Shown here: piece by piece, positions 7,916 through 16,476 of the stretch
Numbering within the stretch: position 1 is the first letter of the stretch
Layout: each line of letters begins with the position of its first letter
Assembly: GCF_002940685.1 (NCBI RefSeq)
Contig: NZ_PNFP01000026.1
Span: 1 to 64,000, forward strand
Reading direction: 5' to 3'
Source of the DNA: Ensifer adhaerens
GTDB lineage: Bacteria; Pseudomonadota; Alphaproteobacteria; Rhizobiales; Rhizobiaceae
Length of the DNA: 64,000 nt
Made by a program: the position numbers and the translations under genes
The notes under the pieces: generated by a model
Database searches by the model: none
What the model saw: only the letters and a program-made list of their open reading frames with translations
What the model was told of the DNA's origin: nothing

Positions 7916-8395
7916 TTACTTTCCGGCGACCGTAACGTCGCCATGCATGCCGGCATCGTAGTGGCCCGGTACGAGGCAGGCGATCTTGAAGGTGCCGTCG
8001 TTGGTGAACTTCCAGATGATCTCGCCCGACTCTCCGGCGGCGAGCCGGATGGCGTTCGGGTCATCGTGTTCCATCTCTGGAAACTTCTCCATCGCCGCCT
8101 TGTGCTCGATGATCTTGTCTTCCTGGTCGAGCACGAACTCGTGGTCGAGTTCGCCGGCGTTCTTGATCGCGAAGACAATGGTCTGGCCCTTGCGAACCTT
8201 GAAGGTCGACGGCGTGAAGATCATCTTGCCGTCGTCCGTCTCCTTCATGGTGACACGGATCGTCTGGGTGGCGTTTGCCTTCTTGCCCGGCTCGCCGACC
8301 GCCATGGCTTCGCCGTGGCCGCCTGCGTGGTTGCCGGAGGCGAGCGCCGGGGAGGCGAGCGCGGCGACGAGGATTCCGAAGATCGCAGCTTTCAT
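7916..8395 (-). CDS. Periplasmic cupredoxin of the copper operon
   Basis: 159 residues from ATG 8395 (AAAGGACC upstream): signal peptide MKAAIFGILVAALASPALA, a His-rich stretch (NHAGGHGE), then a plastocyanin/azurin-like domain. The copper-site elements seen are NAGELDHEFVLD (His) and FKIACLVPGHYDAGMHGDVTV (Cys, His, Met). Proteins of this kind act as type 1 copper carriers or in copper tolerance beside CopA oxidases. It is preceded by the multicopper oxidase gene (40-base gap) and followed by cusF-like. Confidence 0.86.
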   Translation of the reverse strand: MKAAIFGILVAALASPALASGNHAGGHGEAMAVGEPGKKANATQTIRVTMKETDDGKMIFTPSTFKVRKGQTIVFAIKNAGELDHEFVLDQEDKIIEHKAAMEKFPEMEHDDPNAIRLAAGESGEIIWKFTNDGTFKIACLVPGHYDAGMHGDVTVAGK

Positions 8396-8434
8396 TGTCA
8401 GGTCCTTTGGTTGATTGAACATGGGCATGCGGGA

Positions 8435-9784
8435 TCAGCCGTGATTTCCATGCTTCGGCGTGATCTGGGTTTTCGCGTCATTGGCCTTGGTCGCGTCGGG
8501 GAGTTCGCCCGTCCACTCCCAGGCCTGTGTTCCCGGCGGGTTTTCGTACCAGCCGGGGTCGCTGTAATCGCCGGCTGAGATGCCTTCGCGCACCTTGACG
8601 ACCGAGAACATGCCGCCCATTTCGATCGGGCCGTGTGGTCCCCAGCCGGTCATCATCGGCACGGTGTTTTCGGGGATCTCCATTTCCATCTCGCCCATGT
8701 CGGCCATGCCTTTGGTTCCCATCGGCATGTACTCGGGACGGATCTTCTTGATCTTGTCGGCCACCTTCTTCTTGTCCACGCCGATGAAGGTCGGGATGTC
8801 GTGTCCCATGGCGTTCATCGTGTGGTGCGACTTGTGGCAGTGGATCGCCCAGTCGCCGACGTACTTGGCGTCGAACTCGTAGGCCCGCATTGCACCGACG
8901 GGGATGTCGATCGAGACCTCGGGCCAGCGGGCCTCCGGACGCACCCAGCCGCCATCGGTGCAGGTGACCTCGAAGTCGTAACCGTGCATGTGGATCGGGT
9001 GGTTGGTCATCGTCAGGTTGCCGACCCGCACCCGAACGCGGTCGTTCTTGGAAACGACCAGCGGGCTGATGTCCGGAAACACGCGGCTGTTCCAGCACCA
9101 CATGTTGAAGTCGGTCATCTCCATGATGCGCGGCACATAGGAGCCGGGATCGATGTCGTAGGCGTTGAGCAGGAACACAAAGTCGCGGTCGACCGGCATG
9201 AACTTCGGGTCCTTCGGGTGGATTACGAAGAAGCCCATCATGCCCATCGCCATCTGCACCATCTCGTCGGAATGCGGGTGGTACATGAAGGTGCCGGACT
9301 TCACGAGGTCGAACTCGTAGACGAAGGTCTTGCCGACGGGGATGTGCGGCTGCGACAGTCCGCCGACGCCGTCCATGCCCGACGGCAGGATCATGCCGTG
9401 CCAATGGATGGTCGTGTGTTCCGGCAGCTTGTTGGTGACGAAGATCCGCACGCGGTCCCCTTCGACCGCCTCGATCGTCGGGCCGGGCGACTGGCCGTTG
9501 TAGCCCCAGAGATAGGCGGTCATGCCGTCGGCCATCTCGCGTTCGACCGGTTCGGCGACGAGGTGGAATTCCTTGACGCCGTTGTTCATGCGGTGCGGCA
9601 ATGTCCAGCCGTTGAGGGTGACGACCGGATTGTAGTCGGGACCGGATGTCGGTCTGACCGGGGTCTGGGTCTCGGCCGTTTCCATCACCGCAGCCTCGGG
9701 CAGGCCCATGTTGGAGGTCTTCGCCCAGGCGGCGGTCGACACCAGTGCGGCGCTCGCGCCGAGCAATTGTCTTCTGTTGAACAT
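8435..9784 (-). CDS. CopA-like periplasmic multicopper oxidase
   Basis: 449 residues with a probable Tat signal (NRRQLLGASAALVSTAAWA). All four copper-binding motifs are present: HWHG at 127-130, HPHSD at 169-173, HPIHMHG at 262-268 and HCHKSHHTMNAM at 315-326, the last giving the type 1 Cys-His-Met set. Met-rich sequence (MGTKGMADMGEMEMEIPENTVPMM) near the C-terminus is typical of copper-resistance oxidases. It would oxidise Cu(I) to the less toxic Cu(II) in the periplasm. It follows the TolC-like gene by 14 bases; AAAGGAA precedes the start. Confidence 0.93.
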   Translation of the reverse strand: MFNRRQLLGASAALVSTAAWAKTSNMGLPEAAVMETAETQTPVRPTSGPDYNPVVTLNGWTLPHRMNNGVKEFHLVAEPVEREMADGMTAYLWGYNGQSPGPTIEAVEGDRVRIFVTNKLPEHTTIHWHGMILPSGMDGVGGLSQPHIPVGKTFVYEFDLVKSGTFMYHPHSDEMVQMAMGMMGFFVIHPKDPKFMPVDRDFVFLLNAYDIDPGSYVPRIMEMTDFNMWCWNSRVFPDISPLVVSKNDRVRVRVGNLTMTNHPIHMHGYDFEVTCTDGGWVRPEARWPEVSIDIPVGAMRAYEFDAKYVGDWAIHCHKSHHTMNAMGHDIPTFIGVDKKKVADKIKKIRPEYMPMGTKGMADMGEMEMEIPENTVPMMTGWGPHGPIEMGGMFSVVKVREGISAGDYSDPGWYENPPGTQAWEWTGELPDATKANDAKTQITPKHGNHG

Positions 9785-9798
9785 AGCCTGTTCCTTTC

Positions 9799-11262
9799 TC
9801 AGTGCGCGCCGCCGGCGCTTTCGGCAGCCGCCGCGACTTCGGTTTCACCCGAGGCCGCTCCTGCGCCGCCGCCGTAGATCGCCGGGGCGAGGTTGGCCTC
9901 GGCCAGCCAGAAGTCGCGCTTCGCATTGACCGCGAGGAGGATGGAATTGACCTTCTCACGGCTGTCAGCGAGCAGTTCGAATGTGTTGGTGATCATGCCG
10001 TTGTAGGTGAGAAGGGACTCCTCCTCGATCTTGGTGCGCAGCGGGACGACGCTGTTCCTGTAGTGCCGGGCGATATCGTAGTTGGAGCGGTAGGCCTGGT
10101 AGGCGGAGCGCGCCTCGGAGCGAACGTTGACGGCCTTCTCCGCCAGCAGGTTCGCGGACCGGATGTAGGCGAGTTCCGCCTTGCGCATCCGGGCCTTGCC
10201 GCTGTCAAAGATCGGAATCACGAACTCAAGCTCCATGATCCCGGTCGTCTCGGTCTGGACGTCGCCATCTTCCCTTTCCCGCTCCGTCTCAAAGCCGGTC
10301 AGGAGTTCGAGGTCCGTGACGTAGCGGGTGGCTTCGGTCAGTTTGTAGGATTTCGCCGTTGCGTCGAGGTCCAGCTTGGCCATCTGCAAGTCGACGCGGC
10401 GCTGCAAGGCTTCCGCCTCGATGAGGTCGCGCTTCATCACGGCCTTCGGCAGGGCGGGCAGGCGGTTCGGCACCTGGTAGTCGACATCCGACCCCCAGAG
10501 CCCCATCAGCCGCGTCAGCTCCTCCTTGGCGAGCCGAGCCTCCAGCCGGGCCTTCGCCGATTGCCCGACCAACTCCGCGTAGAAGACGTGTTCGCGGGCC
10601 TGCGAGCCCTTCGTCATCGCGCCTGTCTCGCCAAGTTTCTGGGCAAGCTCGGACGCGGCATCGGAGGCCGCCTGAGCCTGATTGAGCTGTGCGACGGTCT
10701 CCCACGCGGCAACAGCGTTGATCCAGGCGCGGCGGGTGTCCGCGGCGAGCTGAAGGCTCCGCAAAGCCGCGTTCAACTGTGCCTGGCGGAACCGAGTGTC
10801 GGCGATGGCGATATCCCGGTCGCGGGTGGCGAGCGCCAGGATGTTCGATGTGATCGCTCCCTCGATTGACCTGAATGCTTCGATGCCAGGCGCGCCAACG
10901 CCGTTGAAGCCGACGGAGACCGTTGGGTTGACGAACATCGTCGACTGCCACGCGTCGGCGGCCGAATCTCCGAGGTCGGCATAGGCGGCCTGCAGGCCCT
11001 TGTTGTTCAAGAGCGCGACCTGGACCGCCGTGTCCACGTCAAGGGTCCTCTTGGCGATGAGCGTCCTGACGCGGTCGGAGACGACACGTGCCTGCTGCTG
11101 GTTCTGGACCCAGACGGTCTGTTTGCCCGTCGCTTCGGAGGTCCTGGCTTCGACCGAAGGGAAACCCGCGTCCTTGGCCGCATACTCGGTGGCTGACACG
11201 CAGCCTCCGACGACCAGCGGCAGGGCGAGCGTCGCAGCCAGCTTCAACGTGCGTGGGGTCAT
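9799..11262 (-). CDS. TolC-family outer-membrane lipoprotein
   Basis: 487 residues. The signal ends in a lipobox (LVVGGC), followed by the long alternating helices and paired repeats of TolC/OEP proteins (VDTAVQVALLNNKGLQAAYAD..., later SEARSAYQAYRSNYDIARHY). Such channels complete RND or ABC export across the outer membrane. Its start codon overlaps the stop of the lipoprotein gene (ATGA at 11259-11262), indicating translational coupling, and the oxidase gene follows closely. No RND pump is visible on the island, so it may serve copper export through an unlinked pump or the ABC exporter at 35.7 kb. Confidence 0.88.
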   Translation of the reverse strand: MTPRTLKLAATLALPLVVGGCVSATEYAAKDAGFPSVEARTSEATGKQTVWVQNQQQARVVSDRVRTLIAKRTLDVDTAVQVALLNNKGLQAAYADLGDSAADAWQSTMFVNPTVSVGFNGVGAPGIEAFRSIEGAITSNILALATRDRDIAIADTRFRQAQLNAALRSLQLAADTRRAWINAVAAWETVAQLNQAQAASDAASELAQKLGETGAMTKGSQAREHVFYAELVGQSAKARLEARLAKEELTRLMGLWGSDVDYQVPNRLPALPKAVMKRDLIEAEALQRRVDLQMAKLDLDATAKSYKLTEATRYVTDLELLTGFETEREREDGDVQTETTGIMELEFVIPIFDSGKARMRKAELAYIRSANLLAEKAVNVRSEARSAYQAYRSNYDIARHYRNSVVPLRTKIEEESLLTYNGMITNTFELLADSREKVNSILLAVNAKRDFWLAEANLAPAIYGGGAGAASGETEVAAAAESAGGAH

Positions 11263-11486
11263 GACGCGTCTCCTTCTGGAGCCTGCGCGTCATTCTGGTT
11301 GCGCCATGGCTTGGGATCGACCGGAGCGCGGTGGGTGTAGCCCGAAACCGGGCTCGTATATCTGAGGGGGCGGACTTCAGCCGGCGATGCCGCGAGGTCG
11401 CCCGATGCAATGACGTCGGGAGGCAGTGTGGCTGCGCATCCGCTTGCGATAAGCGGCAAGGCGGCCACCAGATATAGGGGTTTCAT
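11259..11486 (-). CDS. Small lipoprotein of the copper operon
   Basis: 75 residues from ATG 11486. The signal MKPLYLVAALPLIASGC is a clear lipoprotein signal with cysteine at 17. The mature part is short, Pro-rich and without a recognisable domain (PLRYTSPVSGYTHRAPVDPKPW). It overlaps the TolC-like gene by four bases (ATGA), so the two are co-translated and probably act at the same membrane. Such small lipoproteins often lead CopA/TolC operons in rhizobia. Function unknown. Confidence 0.75.
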   Translation of the reverse strand: MKPLYLVAALPLIASGCAATLPPDVIASGDLAASPAEVRPLRYTSPVSGYTHRAPVDPKPWRNQNDAQAPEGDAS

Positions 11487-11574
11487 GATCGTGTCCGAAC
11501 AGGAGATGGCATCGGCGCTGCGAGGCATGACGCTCGCAACGCGCGGTGAGACCCGTAGAACGGGTGCGGCCTGT

Positions 11575-11979
11575 TCAGATATTCGGAGGGCGGTGGAGCG
11601 ACGGGAACTCGCCCATGACATGGGCGTCATCGATGAATTCCCGGATGATGGCCAGACGCTCGCCGCCGACGGGAACGCTGCTGGCTACGATGGCCATGCT
11701 GGCACAAAAGCTGCCGCAGCATTCCTGCTTGGCGATTTTCAGCGTAGCGTCATCAGGCGAGGACGCGTGGTCACCGTCCGAATGGTGGCCCGCCGCCGCT
11801 TCGTGGTGGTCATCCACCTGGCCATGGTGATCGTGGGACTGCAAGACCTCCGACCCGGACCATGACGCGTGCATGGCAGCCGACGCGGTCGGCAGGGAGT
11901 ATCCCGCCAGTGACACGATGATCACCAAGCGGAGCAGAACCAGCATCTTTGAAAATGTGATTCGATACATCTTGCCCAT
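11575..11979 (-). CDS. His-rich secreted protein, putative metal binder
   Basis: 134 residues. A hydrophobic segment ending in PTASAA looks like a signal peptide. The mature part has a histidine cluster (HDHHGQVDDHHEAAAGHHSDGDH) and a cysteine pair (ECCGSFC), both suited to copper or zinc. The start is unsure: Met codons at 11979, 11970 and 11946 all lack a clear ribosome-binding site. It lies upstream of the lipoprotein-TolC-oxidase operon on the same strand (88-bp gap) and may be its first gene. The family is not recognised. Confidence 0.68.
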   Translation of the reverse strand: MGKMYRITFSKMLVLLRLVIIVSLAGYSLPTASAAMHASWSGSEVLQSHDHHGQVDDHHEAAAGHHSDGDHASSPDDATLKIAKQECCGSFCASMAIVASSVPVGGERLAIIREFIDDAHVMGEFPSLHRPPNI

Positions 11980-12147
11980 GTCGGAGGACTAGCAGCAGCC
12001 CGGAAGTTGTCAATTGTCAGGTCCTATCCTTGATGCGATTCGCGTCTATTATGTGGCACTGAAGTACGTTGCCGCCTTTCGAGCAGACGGAGACACGGTT
12101 GCATGGCCCGCGGCGCGCCGCTTGTCCCGCCCTCCGAGCGAGCTTGC

Positions 12148-12600
12148 ATGGCTAGCCTGACCGCGTATCTCGGATTGTTTCTCGTCGCGTTCGGCGCCGC
12201 GACGGTGCTGCCTTTTCAATCAGAGCCCCTGCTTGTCGGCATGCTCGTGTCTGGGCAATTCTCGACGGTGTGGCTCCTCGTCGTCGCAAGCATCGGCAAC
12301 GTGCTGGGGGCGGTTCTGAACGGGGTGCTCGGGCGATTCATCGACCGGTTTCACGACCGGTCCTGGTTCCCGGTGAAGGTCTCCTCGCTGGAAAGAACCG
12401 CCCTATTGTACCGGCGCTACGGGCGGTGGTCACTGCTGCTCTCCTGGATGCCGCTCTTCGGAGACGCGCTCACCGTGCTCGCTGGAGTTTTCCGCGAGCC
12501 CTGGTGGTCCTTTCTTCTGCTGGTCGCTGTCGGAAAGACGGCGCGATATCTAGTGCTGGCCGCAGCAACGCTCGGCACACAGGCGGCGCTCGGGAATTGA
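12148..12600 (+). CDS. YqaA/DedA-like inner-membrane protein
   Basis: 150 residues with four to five hydrophobic segments. The pattern LGLFLVAFGAATVLPFQSEPLLVGMLVSG, then SIGNVLGAVLNGVLGRFI, RRYGRWSLLLSWMPLFGDALTVLAGVFR, matches YqaA (SNARE-associated/VTT, DedA superfamily). E. coli YqaA begins at the equivalent of Met 12148; an in-frame ATG at 12103 would add 15 unrelated residues. DedA-type proteins are involved in lipid flipping and envelope homeostasis. It stands alone on the plus strand between minus-strand copper genes. Confidence 0.8.
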   Translation: MASLTAYLGLFLVAFGAATVLPFQSEPLLVGMLVSGQFSTVWLLVVASIGNVLGAVLNGVLGRFIDRFHDRSWFPVKVSSLERTALLYRRYGRWSLLLSWMPLFGDALTVLAGVFREPWWSFLLLVAVGKTARYLVLAAATLGTQAALGN

Positions 12601-12625
12601 TCGGACGGGCCGGTCCTCACGAGTC

Positions 12626-13122
12626 TTATCCGGAGGTATTCAATCTCGCTCGAATCCCGTCCATCTGCTCGATTTCCTTGCGCTGCCCTCGGAGATCCGA
12701 TTGCAGAGATCGATCAGCTCGGCGTCCGTCAGACGCGCTTCGCGACACATGAGAATTGCTCCCGAGTGGTGCGGGATCATGGAAGCGATGAACTGACGGT
12801 CGTCGATGAGCGCCTGGGTGCGTGTTCCTGCGAATGCCACAACGAAGAGGGCGGCCAGCCCGAGGTAGAAGGCTGTGTTCAGATCCTTCCACTTGTACAT
12901 GCCCCCCATGGTCGCGAGCATGAGGATCCCCATTGAAGCCACCATGGCCAGGGCCATGCAGGCGGTGTTGAGGTTGTTGCGGAGATCGCTCCAGCCGTCG
13001 ATCATCGAGAACATCACGAGGTACATGACCACCAGGCTGAGCACCATGTTTATCCCGAACATGAGGTAGTGATGCCCCGTCGCGGCTTCGTGGGAGAGCG
13101 GCTGTTCGTCGTGTTCCTTCAT
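12626..13122 (-). pseudogene. DUF305-type membrane protein, frameshifted near its end
   Basis: From ATG 13122 the product has three or four transmembrane segments (GINMVLSLVVMYLVMF and following), then a DUF305-like end with ASMIPHHSGAILMCREARLTD, whose HH and Met residues are metal ligands. Near 12686-12690 one base appears to be missing. The uninterrupted frame ends in an unrelated SARKSSRWTGFERD (stop at 12640). The shifted frame restores the family ending QRKEIEQMDGIRARLN and stops at 12626. Either a recent frameshift or a sequencing error. It may still be partly functional because only the last 20 residues change. Confidence 0.7.
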
Positions 13123-13327
13123 GGCGGGCCTCCTTCGATCGGCCATCGTCCGACAGCCAAAGCGTGTGAGATGCAGCTTGCGCACCCTAGGAACCGGCTG
13201 TCTGATGGTAGCTTCCGAGAAAAACCGCTTTCCCGGCGCGTGGCTAGACCTTCAAGCCGAATCCGGTCGGCCGTGGAACGGAACTTTCACCCGGACGGCT
13301 AGTTTATGCCGCGAAGGAATGGCGCCC

Positions 13328-13651
13328 ATGCCGGATTTGAGAGCGTTTCCCCGATTGATCGGAATTGCGGTCCTGTGCGTCCTGCTCGTGGGTCTTCACG
13401 GCGTGGCCGCCGCGGCATACGGCGCGGATCCGCATTGTCCCTCGATCTCGGAGCCGCACCAGACGTTTCCCGGTGCGTGTCACCGCGTCGGTTGCTGCAC
13501 GAAACTGCAGTGCTGCCCGGTCCTGCTCGAAGCGGCATCCCACACAGCTCCGGATGCCGACTCACTACGCCGCACCACGTTTCTCGACGAACACCACCCG
13601 TTCCTGCTCGTTCGTGCGCTCTATCCTCCCCCTAAGCCCAGACTCTCCTGA
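13328..13651 (+). CDS. Cys-rich secreted or membrane-anchored small protein
   Basis: 107 residues. The N-terminal hydrophobic stretch LIGIAVLCVLLVGLHGVAAAAYG works as a signal or anchor. The mature part has six cysteines in close order (CPSIS, GAC, VGCCTKLQCC), suitable for disulfides or metal. ATG 13328 is preceded by GAAGGA at good spacing. It lies 38 bases upstream of the periplasmic DUF305 gene and is probably co-transcribed with it. Family not recognised; copper-related function is only suggested by context. Confidence 0.65.
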   Translation: MPDLRAFPRLIGIAVLCVLLVGLHGVAAAAYGADPHCPSISEPHQTFPGACHRVGCCTKLQCCPVLLEAASHTAPDADSLRRTTFLDEHHPFLLVRALYPPPKPRLS

Positions 13652-13689
13652 AATCGAACGCAGCCCACATTCAAGATAGGAGAACCCAG

Positions 13690-14106
13690 ATGAACATCGT
13701 GCTGAAGTTTGCGATCGCAGCGGCGGCCGTGCCGATCTCATTTTCCGTTTCCATCGCGCCCGCCGCTGCACAGATGGCCATGCCGGACGGCTGCAAGTCG
13801 GAGATGCACGCCGCCGGCGACATGAAGATGCCGCAGATGGGGCAGATGGCTGACCATCAGAAAGCGATGATGGAGTCGATGCAGAAGATGCACCCGGCCA
13901 TGATGCAGGGAATGATGGCCAAGGACCCGGATGTCGCGTTCGTCTGCGGCATGATCGGCCATCACATGGGCGCGATCAGCATGTCAGAGGTCGAGCTGAA
14001 GTACGGCGATGACGAGCAGGCCAAGACCATGGCCAAGAACATCATCGATGCCCAGAAGAAGGAAATCGAAGAGATGAGCAAATGGGTCAACGAGCACGCG
14101 AAGTGA
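13690..14106 (+). CDS. Periplasmic DUF305 (CopM-like) copper-binding protein
   Basis: 138 residues with a signal peptide ending in APAAA. The mature protein is rich in Met and His (MHAAGDMKMPQMGQMADHQK, MMESMQKMHPAMMQGMM). It ends in the DUF305 pattern VCGMIGHHMGAISMSEVELKYG...AQKKEIEEMSKWV. CopM-type members bind Cu(I) in the periplasm. It is preceded by AGGAGAA. It is followed by a strong stem-loop and then the convergent DUF2933 gene. Confidence 0.85.
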   Translation: MNIVLKFAIAAAAVPISFSVSIAPAAAQMAMPDGCKSEMHAAGDMKMPQMGQMADHQKAMMESMQKMHPAMMQGMMAKDPDVAFVCGMIGHHMGAISMSEVELKYGDDEQAKTMAKNIIDAQKKEIEEMSKWVNEHAK

Positions 14107-14126
14107 TTCCTCGGCAGCTCGATGAC

Positions 14127-14171
14127 CTCGTTCGGCGGAGGCGGCATTCGCGACCGCTTCCGCCGAGCGAG
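14127..14171. terminator. Stem-loop between convergent genes
   Basis: Eighteen-base arms, CTCGTTCGGCGGAGGCGG (14127-14144) and CCGCTTCCGCCGAGCGAG (14154-14171), pair with two imperfect positions around a nine-base loop. It sits exactly between the stops at 14106 and 14176. No T-tract. Confidence 0.65.
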
Positions 14172-14175
14172 CGTG

Positions 14176-14397
14176 TCATGTGATGTCGCCCGGTTTCGTC
14201 GGGTGGTCTCCACCGTCATGGCGATGTCCGCCATGGCCACCGTGACCGCCATGAAAGGAGTGCATCAAAGGGCAGGCAAGCAGTATTAGGTAGGGCGTGA
14301 AGCCCAGGGCGTGCTGCCAGTGCTCGCGAAGGAAGAAGAACGCGGCGATCACCGCGAGCGACATTGCAAACAAGGTCCATCTCCGATCCCAGTTCAT
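14176..14397 (-). CDS. DUF2933 small membrane protein with His-rich tail
   Basis: 73 residues: one or two transmembrane segments ([37 protein letters not shown]) and a tail of His-Gly repeats ([18 protein letters not shown]) likely to bind metal. The start at 14397 has GAGGAG nine bases upstream and overlaps the stop of a P1B ATPase remnant (14394-14396), showing that the gene once followed that ATPase in an operon. A paralogue lies at 35446-35724. Function unknown; the family travels with copper genes. Confidence 0.8.
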   Translation of the reverse strand: MNWDRRWTLFAMSLAVIAAFFFLREHWQHALGFTPYLILLACPLMHSFHGGHGGHGGHRHDGGDHPTKPGDIT

Positions 14398-14866
14398 ATC
14401 CGGACACTCCTCAATCTTAGAGAATTCCCGATCACGCTGACCGACGAGAGGGCCATCGCCGCCGCCGCGATGATCGGGGACAGCCGCGACGGGCACTCCG
14501 GCGGCGTTGTAGATGAAGGCGAAGAACAGGTTCTGCCGGATGTTCTTCATCGTCGCATGGCTCATCTGCCGCGCCCGCGCGATCCCTTGGAGGTCGCCCT
14601 TGAGCAGGGTCACCCGCGCTCTCGATCGCAACGTCGGTTCCGATGCCCATGGCGATGCCGACATCGGCGGCGGCGAGCGCAGGCGCGTCGTTCACGGCGT
14701 CTCCCGCCATGGCGACGATGCGGCCTTCCTTGCGCAGGCGCGCGACGATCTCGCTCTTGTGTTCCGGCAAGATTTCCGCATCGACTTCCGTGATGCCGAG
14801 CTTGCGGGCGACAGCGTCAGCCGTGGTCTTGTTGTCCCCGGTCAGCATCACCACCCGGACGCATTA
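14394..14866 (-). pseudogene. C-terminal remnant of a copper P1B-type ATPase
   Basis: Reading leftward from 14866 one finds [30 protein letters not shown] and TDVAIES. After a frameshift near 14615 come [11 protein letters not shown] and [21 protein letters not shown], and after a second break near 14490 [20 protein letters not shown]. These are the hinge and last membrane helices of CopA-type ATPases. The first 600 or so residues, including the metal-binding, CPC and DKTGT parts, are absent. It is a dead gene with at least two frame breaks. Confidence 0.88.
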
Positions 14867-14931
14867 GTTGAGCAACGTCTGCAAGCCTTCATGGAGTGTT
14901 GGTCGCTGTCGGCATGAAGATCGGGCTCAAC

Positions 14932-15117
14932 CTAGGAGGAGACGGCAGCTTGACTGCCGCCAGTGTGCGTACCGCATTCGACAGGGTTGGCCTCAGCCAT
15001 CGGCACGAACAGAAACAGAATTGCGACGACGGCGGCCAGCAGAGACCCTGCACGTTTCGGGACGATGTGACTGGCGGCGACATGGTTTCGTTCGCACCCC
15101 ATGCTGTCTTCGAGCAT
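14932..15117 (-). CDS. Possible 61-residue secreted peptide
   Basis: A short open frame with a hydrophobic core (LLAAVVAILFLFVPMAEA) that resembles a signal peptide and a short tail (NPVECGTHTGGSQ). There is no clear ribosome-binding site and I know no homologue. It lies in the 345-bp stretch 14867-15211 between the ATPase remnant and the cytochrome gene. If it is not real, that stretch holds nothing I can identify. Confidence 0.25.
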   Translation of the reverse strand: MLEDSMGCERNHVAASHIVPKRAGSLLAAVVAILFLFVPMAEANPVECGTHTGGSQAAVSS

Positions 15118-15211
15118 AATGTGCCTTGCATGCGGGCATCGCCTCGACCTTGATCAATCGACGCTGCCTGCGAAGACTTTGTGACGCCGCATCGGACCAA
15201 ACTGGGAGAGC

Positions 15212-15766
15212 ATGAGATTGAAGGCGAGACCACTGGTACTGTCAGCAGCCGTCTTCACCATGGCAATCTCCGCAGCGACGGGCCAATCGACGTCACCGAA
15301 GGTGGCCGAGCGGCAGCAGGACATGAAGGCGATGGCAGGTGCGGCCAAGATCATCGACGCCATGTTCAAAGGCACCTCGCCATACGATTCAAGAGCTTTC
15401 AAAGCGGCCGCCGAATCCATCCGGGTCCATTCCGGAAATAAGCTCTCGGCCCTGTTCGGAGCTCCGGTTGTCGCCGAAGGCACCAAAGCCAGCGCCAGCA
15501 TCGAGGCAGATCGGCCAACGTTCGACAGGCTGGCGGCGGAGCTCGCCGCTTATGCTGCCGCGCTTTCCATCGCGGCAGATCGGAACCCGGATGTTCTTTC
15601 GCCCGGAATGCGCATGCCGGGTGGTGACGCGATGATGGGCGGGCCGCTCGCCAAGAGGAAGGCGGCGGCTCCAGATCCGATGAAGATGCCTGCCGAACAC
15701 GCCTTCCACATGATGCTGCAGACGTGCACCTCCTGCCACGCCAAGTTTCGAGTGAAGGGCGAGTAG
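15212..15766 (+). CDS. Cytochrome c'-type periplasmic protein
   Basis: 184 residues with a signal peptide (LVLSAAVFTMAISAATG), a four-helix-bundle-like body (VAERQQDMKAMAGAAKIIDAMFKG..., FDRLAAELAAYAAAL) and a single C-terminal haem site CTSCH. A haem-binding CxxCH near the C-terminus of a helical protein is the cytochrome c' arrangement. These proteins bind NO and can protect against nitrosative stress, which would suit the nearby NirK. GGGAGA precedes the start. Confidence 0.82.
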   Translation: MRLKARPLVLSAAVFTMAISAATGQSTSPKVAERQQDMKAMAGAAKIIDAMFKGTSPYDSRAFKAAAESIRVHSGNKLSALFGAPVVAEGTKASASIEADRPTFDRLAAELAAYAAALSIAADRNPDVLSPGMRMPGGDAMMGGPLAKRKAAAPDPMKMPAEHAFHMMLQTCTSCHAKFRVKGE

Positions 15767-15775
15767 CAGCCGTCT

Positions 15776-16300
15776 CTACAGCAGTTTCCCGAGCTGCCCC
15801 TGCTGTTTGCGCCAACCGTGCCGCGTCAATCCGCGCGGTTTGAAAATAGAGAGCACCGTCGTCGTGATCAGAGTGATAATGCCGCCCGCAGCATGAAGCA
15901 CGAGTGAGCGTCGCAAGCTGAGAAGGTCGGCTTTTGCCAACGCCCCTTCGACTGCTGCTGCCGCGACATAGTCGATGATCTCCAATTGCAGCAGCAGAAC
16001 GACAGCGGTGAGAACCGTCAGCAGGAATTTCGCCAGCACCCAATAGTGTCGGAACAGGCCCCAGGCGGTACCCAGTGCTTGAACCAGTCCGGTCAGGAGC
16101 GAGGCGAAAACAAGTGGAACTATGACGAGCCGGGCCACTGATTGCATCGCGACGTACGAACTCAGTGCCGTGCCAAAATCCTCCCTGCCGAGCGCGACAA
16201 GGGCAAGCACGAGGAAGCAGGCGACCGCGCCGAGCGAACTGACCGAGGACGTGACGTGGCAAACGAGCATGAGCTTTCGCAGGAAAGGCGGCATCGTCAC
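15776..16300 (-). CDS. Four-helix inner-membrane protein (DUF2269-like)
   Basis: 174 residues with four hydrophobic helices (LMLVCHVTSSVSSLGAVACFLVLALVAL, ARLVIVPLVFASLLTGLVQALG, VLAKFLLTVLTAVVLLLQL, LHAAGGIITLITTTVLSIF). The His in the first and last helices could hold haem, as in DUF2269-like proteins; that is inference. GTG 16300 overlaps the stop of the preceding small gene and follows AGGTGA. ATG 16294 is the alternative start. Convergent with the cytochrome c' gene, with only nine bases between them. Confidence 0.75.
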   Translation of the reverse strand: MTMPPFLRKLMLVCHVTSSVSSLGAVACFLVLALVALGREDFGTALSSYVAMQSVARLVIVPLVFASLLTGLVQALGTAWGLFRHYWVLAKFLLTVLTAVVLLLQLEIIDYVAAAAVEGALAKADLLSLRRSLVLHAAGGIITLITTTVLSIFKPRGLTRHGWRKQQGQLGKLL

Positions 16301-16476
16301 GGTCGGTCACCTGTCGCCGGAATTTCACTGTCGGACAGCATGTGGCGGCCTGGTCCGTGCGGGCCGCCGATATCAAAGGCAATGACAACCGCCGCCAGCA
16401 AAATCAGCACGGCGACCACGATCCCGGAGAGTTTCACCCAGCGCGGCGCTCCGGGGTAAGGGGACTGGTCTGCCAT
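16297..16476 (-). CDS. Small single-helix membrane protein
   Basis: 59 residues from ATG 16476 (MADQSPYPG), preceded by GAGGCGAG. One transmembrane helix (LSGIVVAVLILLAAVVIAFDI) and a short Gly/His/Pro tail (GGPHGPGRHM). It overlaps the four-helix gene and is probably its partner. Function unknown. Confidence 0.7.
   Translation of the reverse strand: MADQSPYPGAPRWVKLSGIVVAVLILLAAVVIAFDIGGPHGPGRHMLSDSEIPATGDRP

Noticed and set aside
8633-10869. Very long plus-strand frames opposite the oxidase and TolC-like genes
   Set aside because: High GC gives long antisense frames. They lack family features and ribosome-binding sites, whereas the minus-strand genes have full motif sets.
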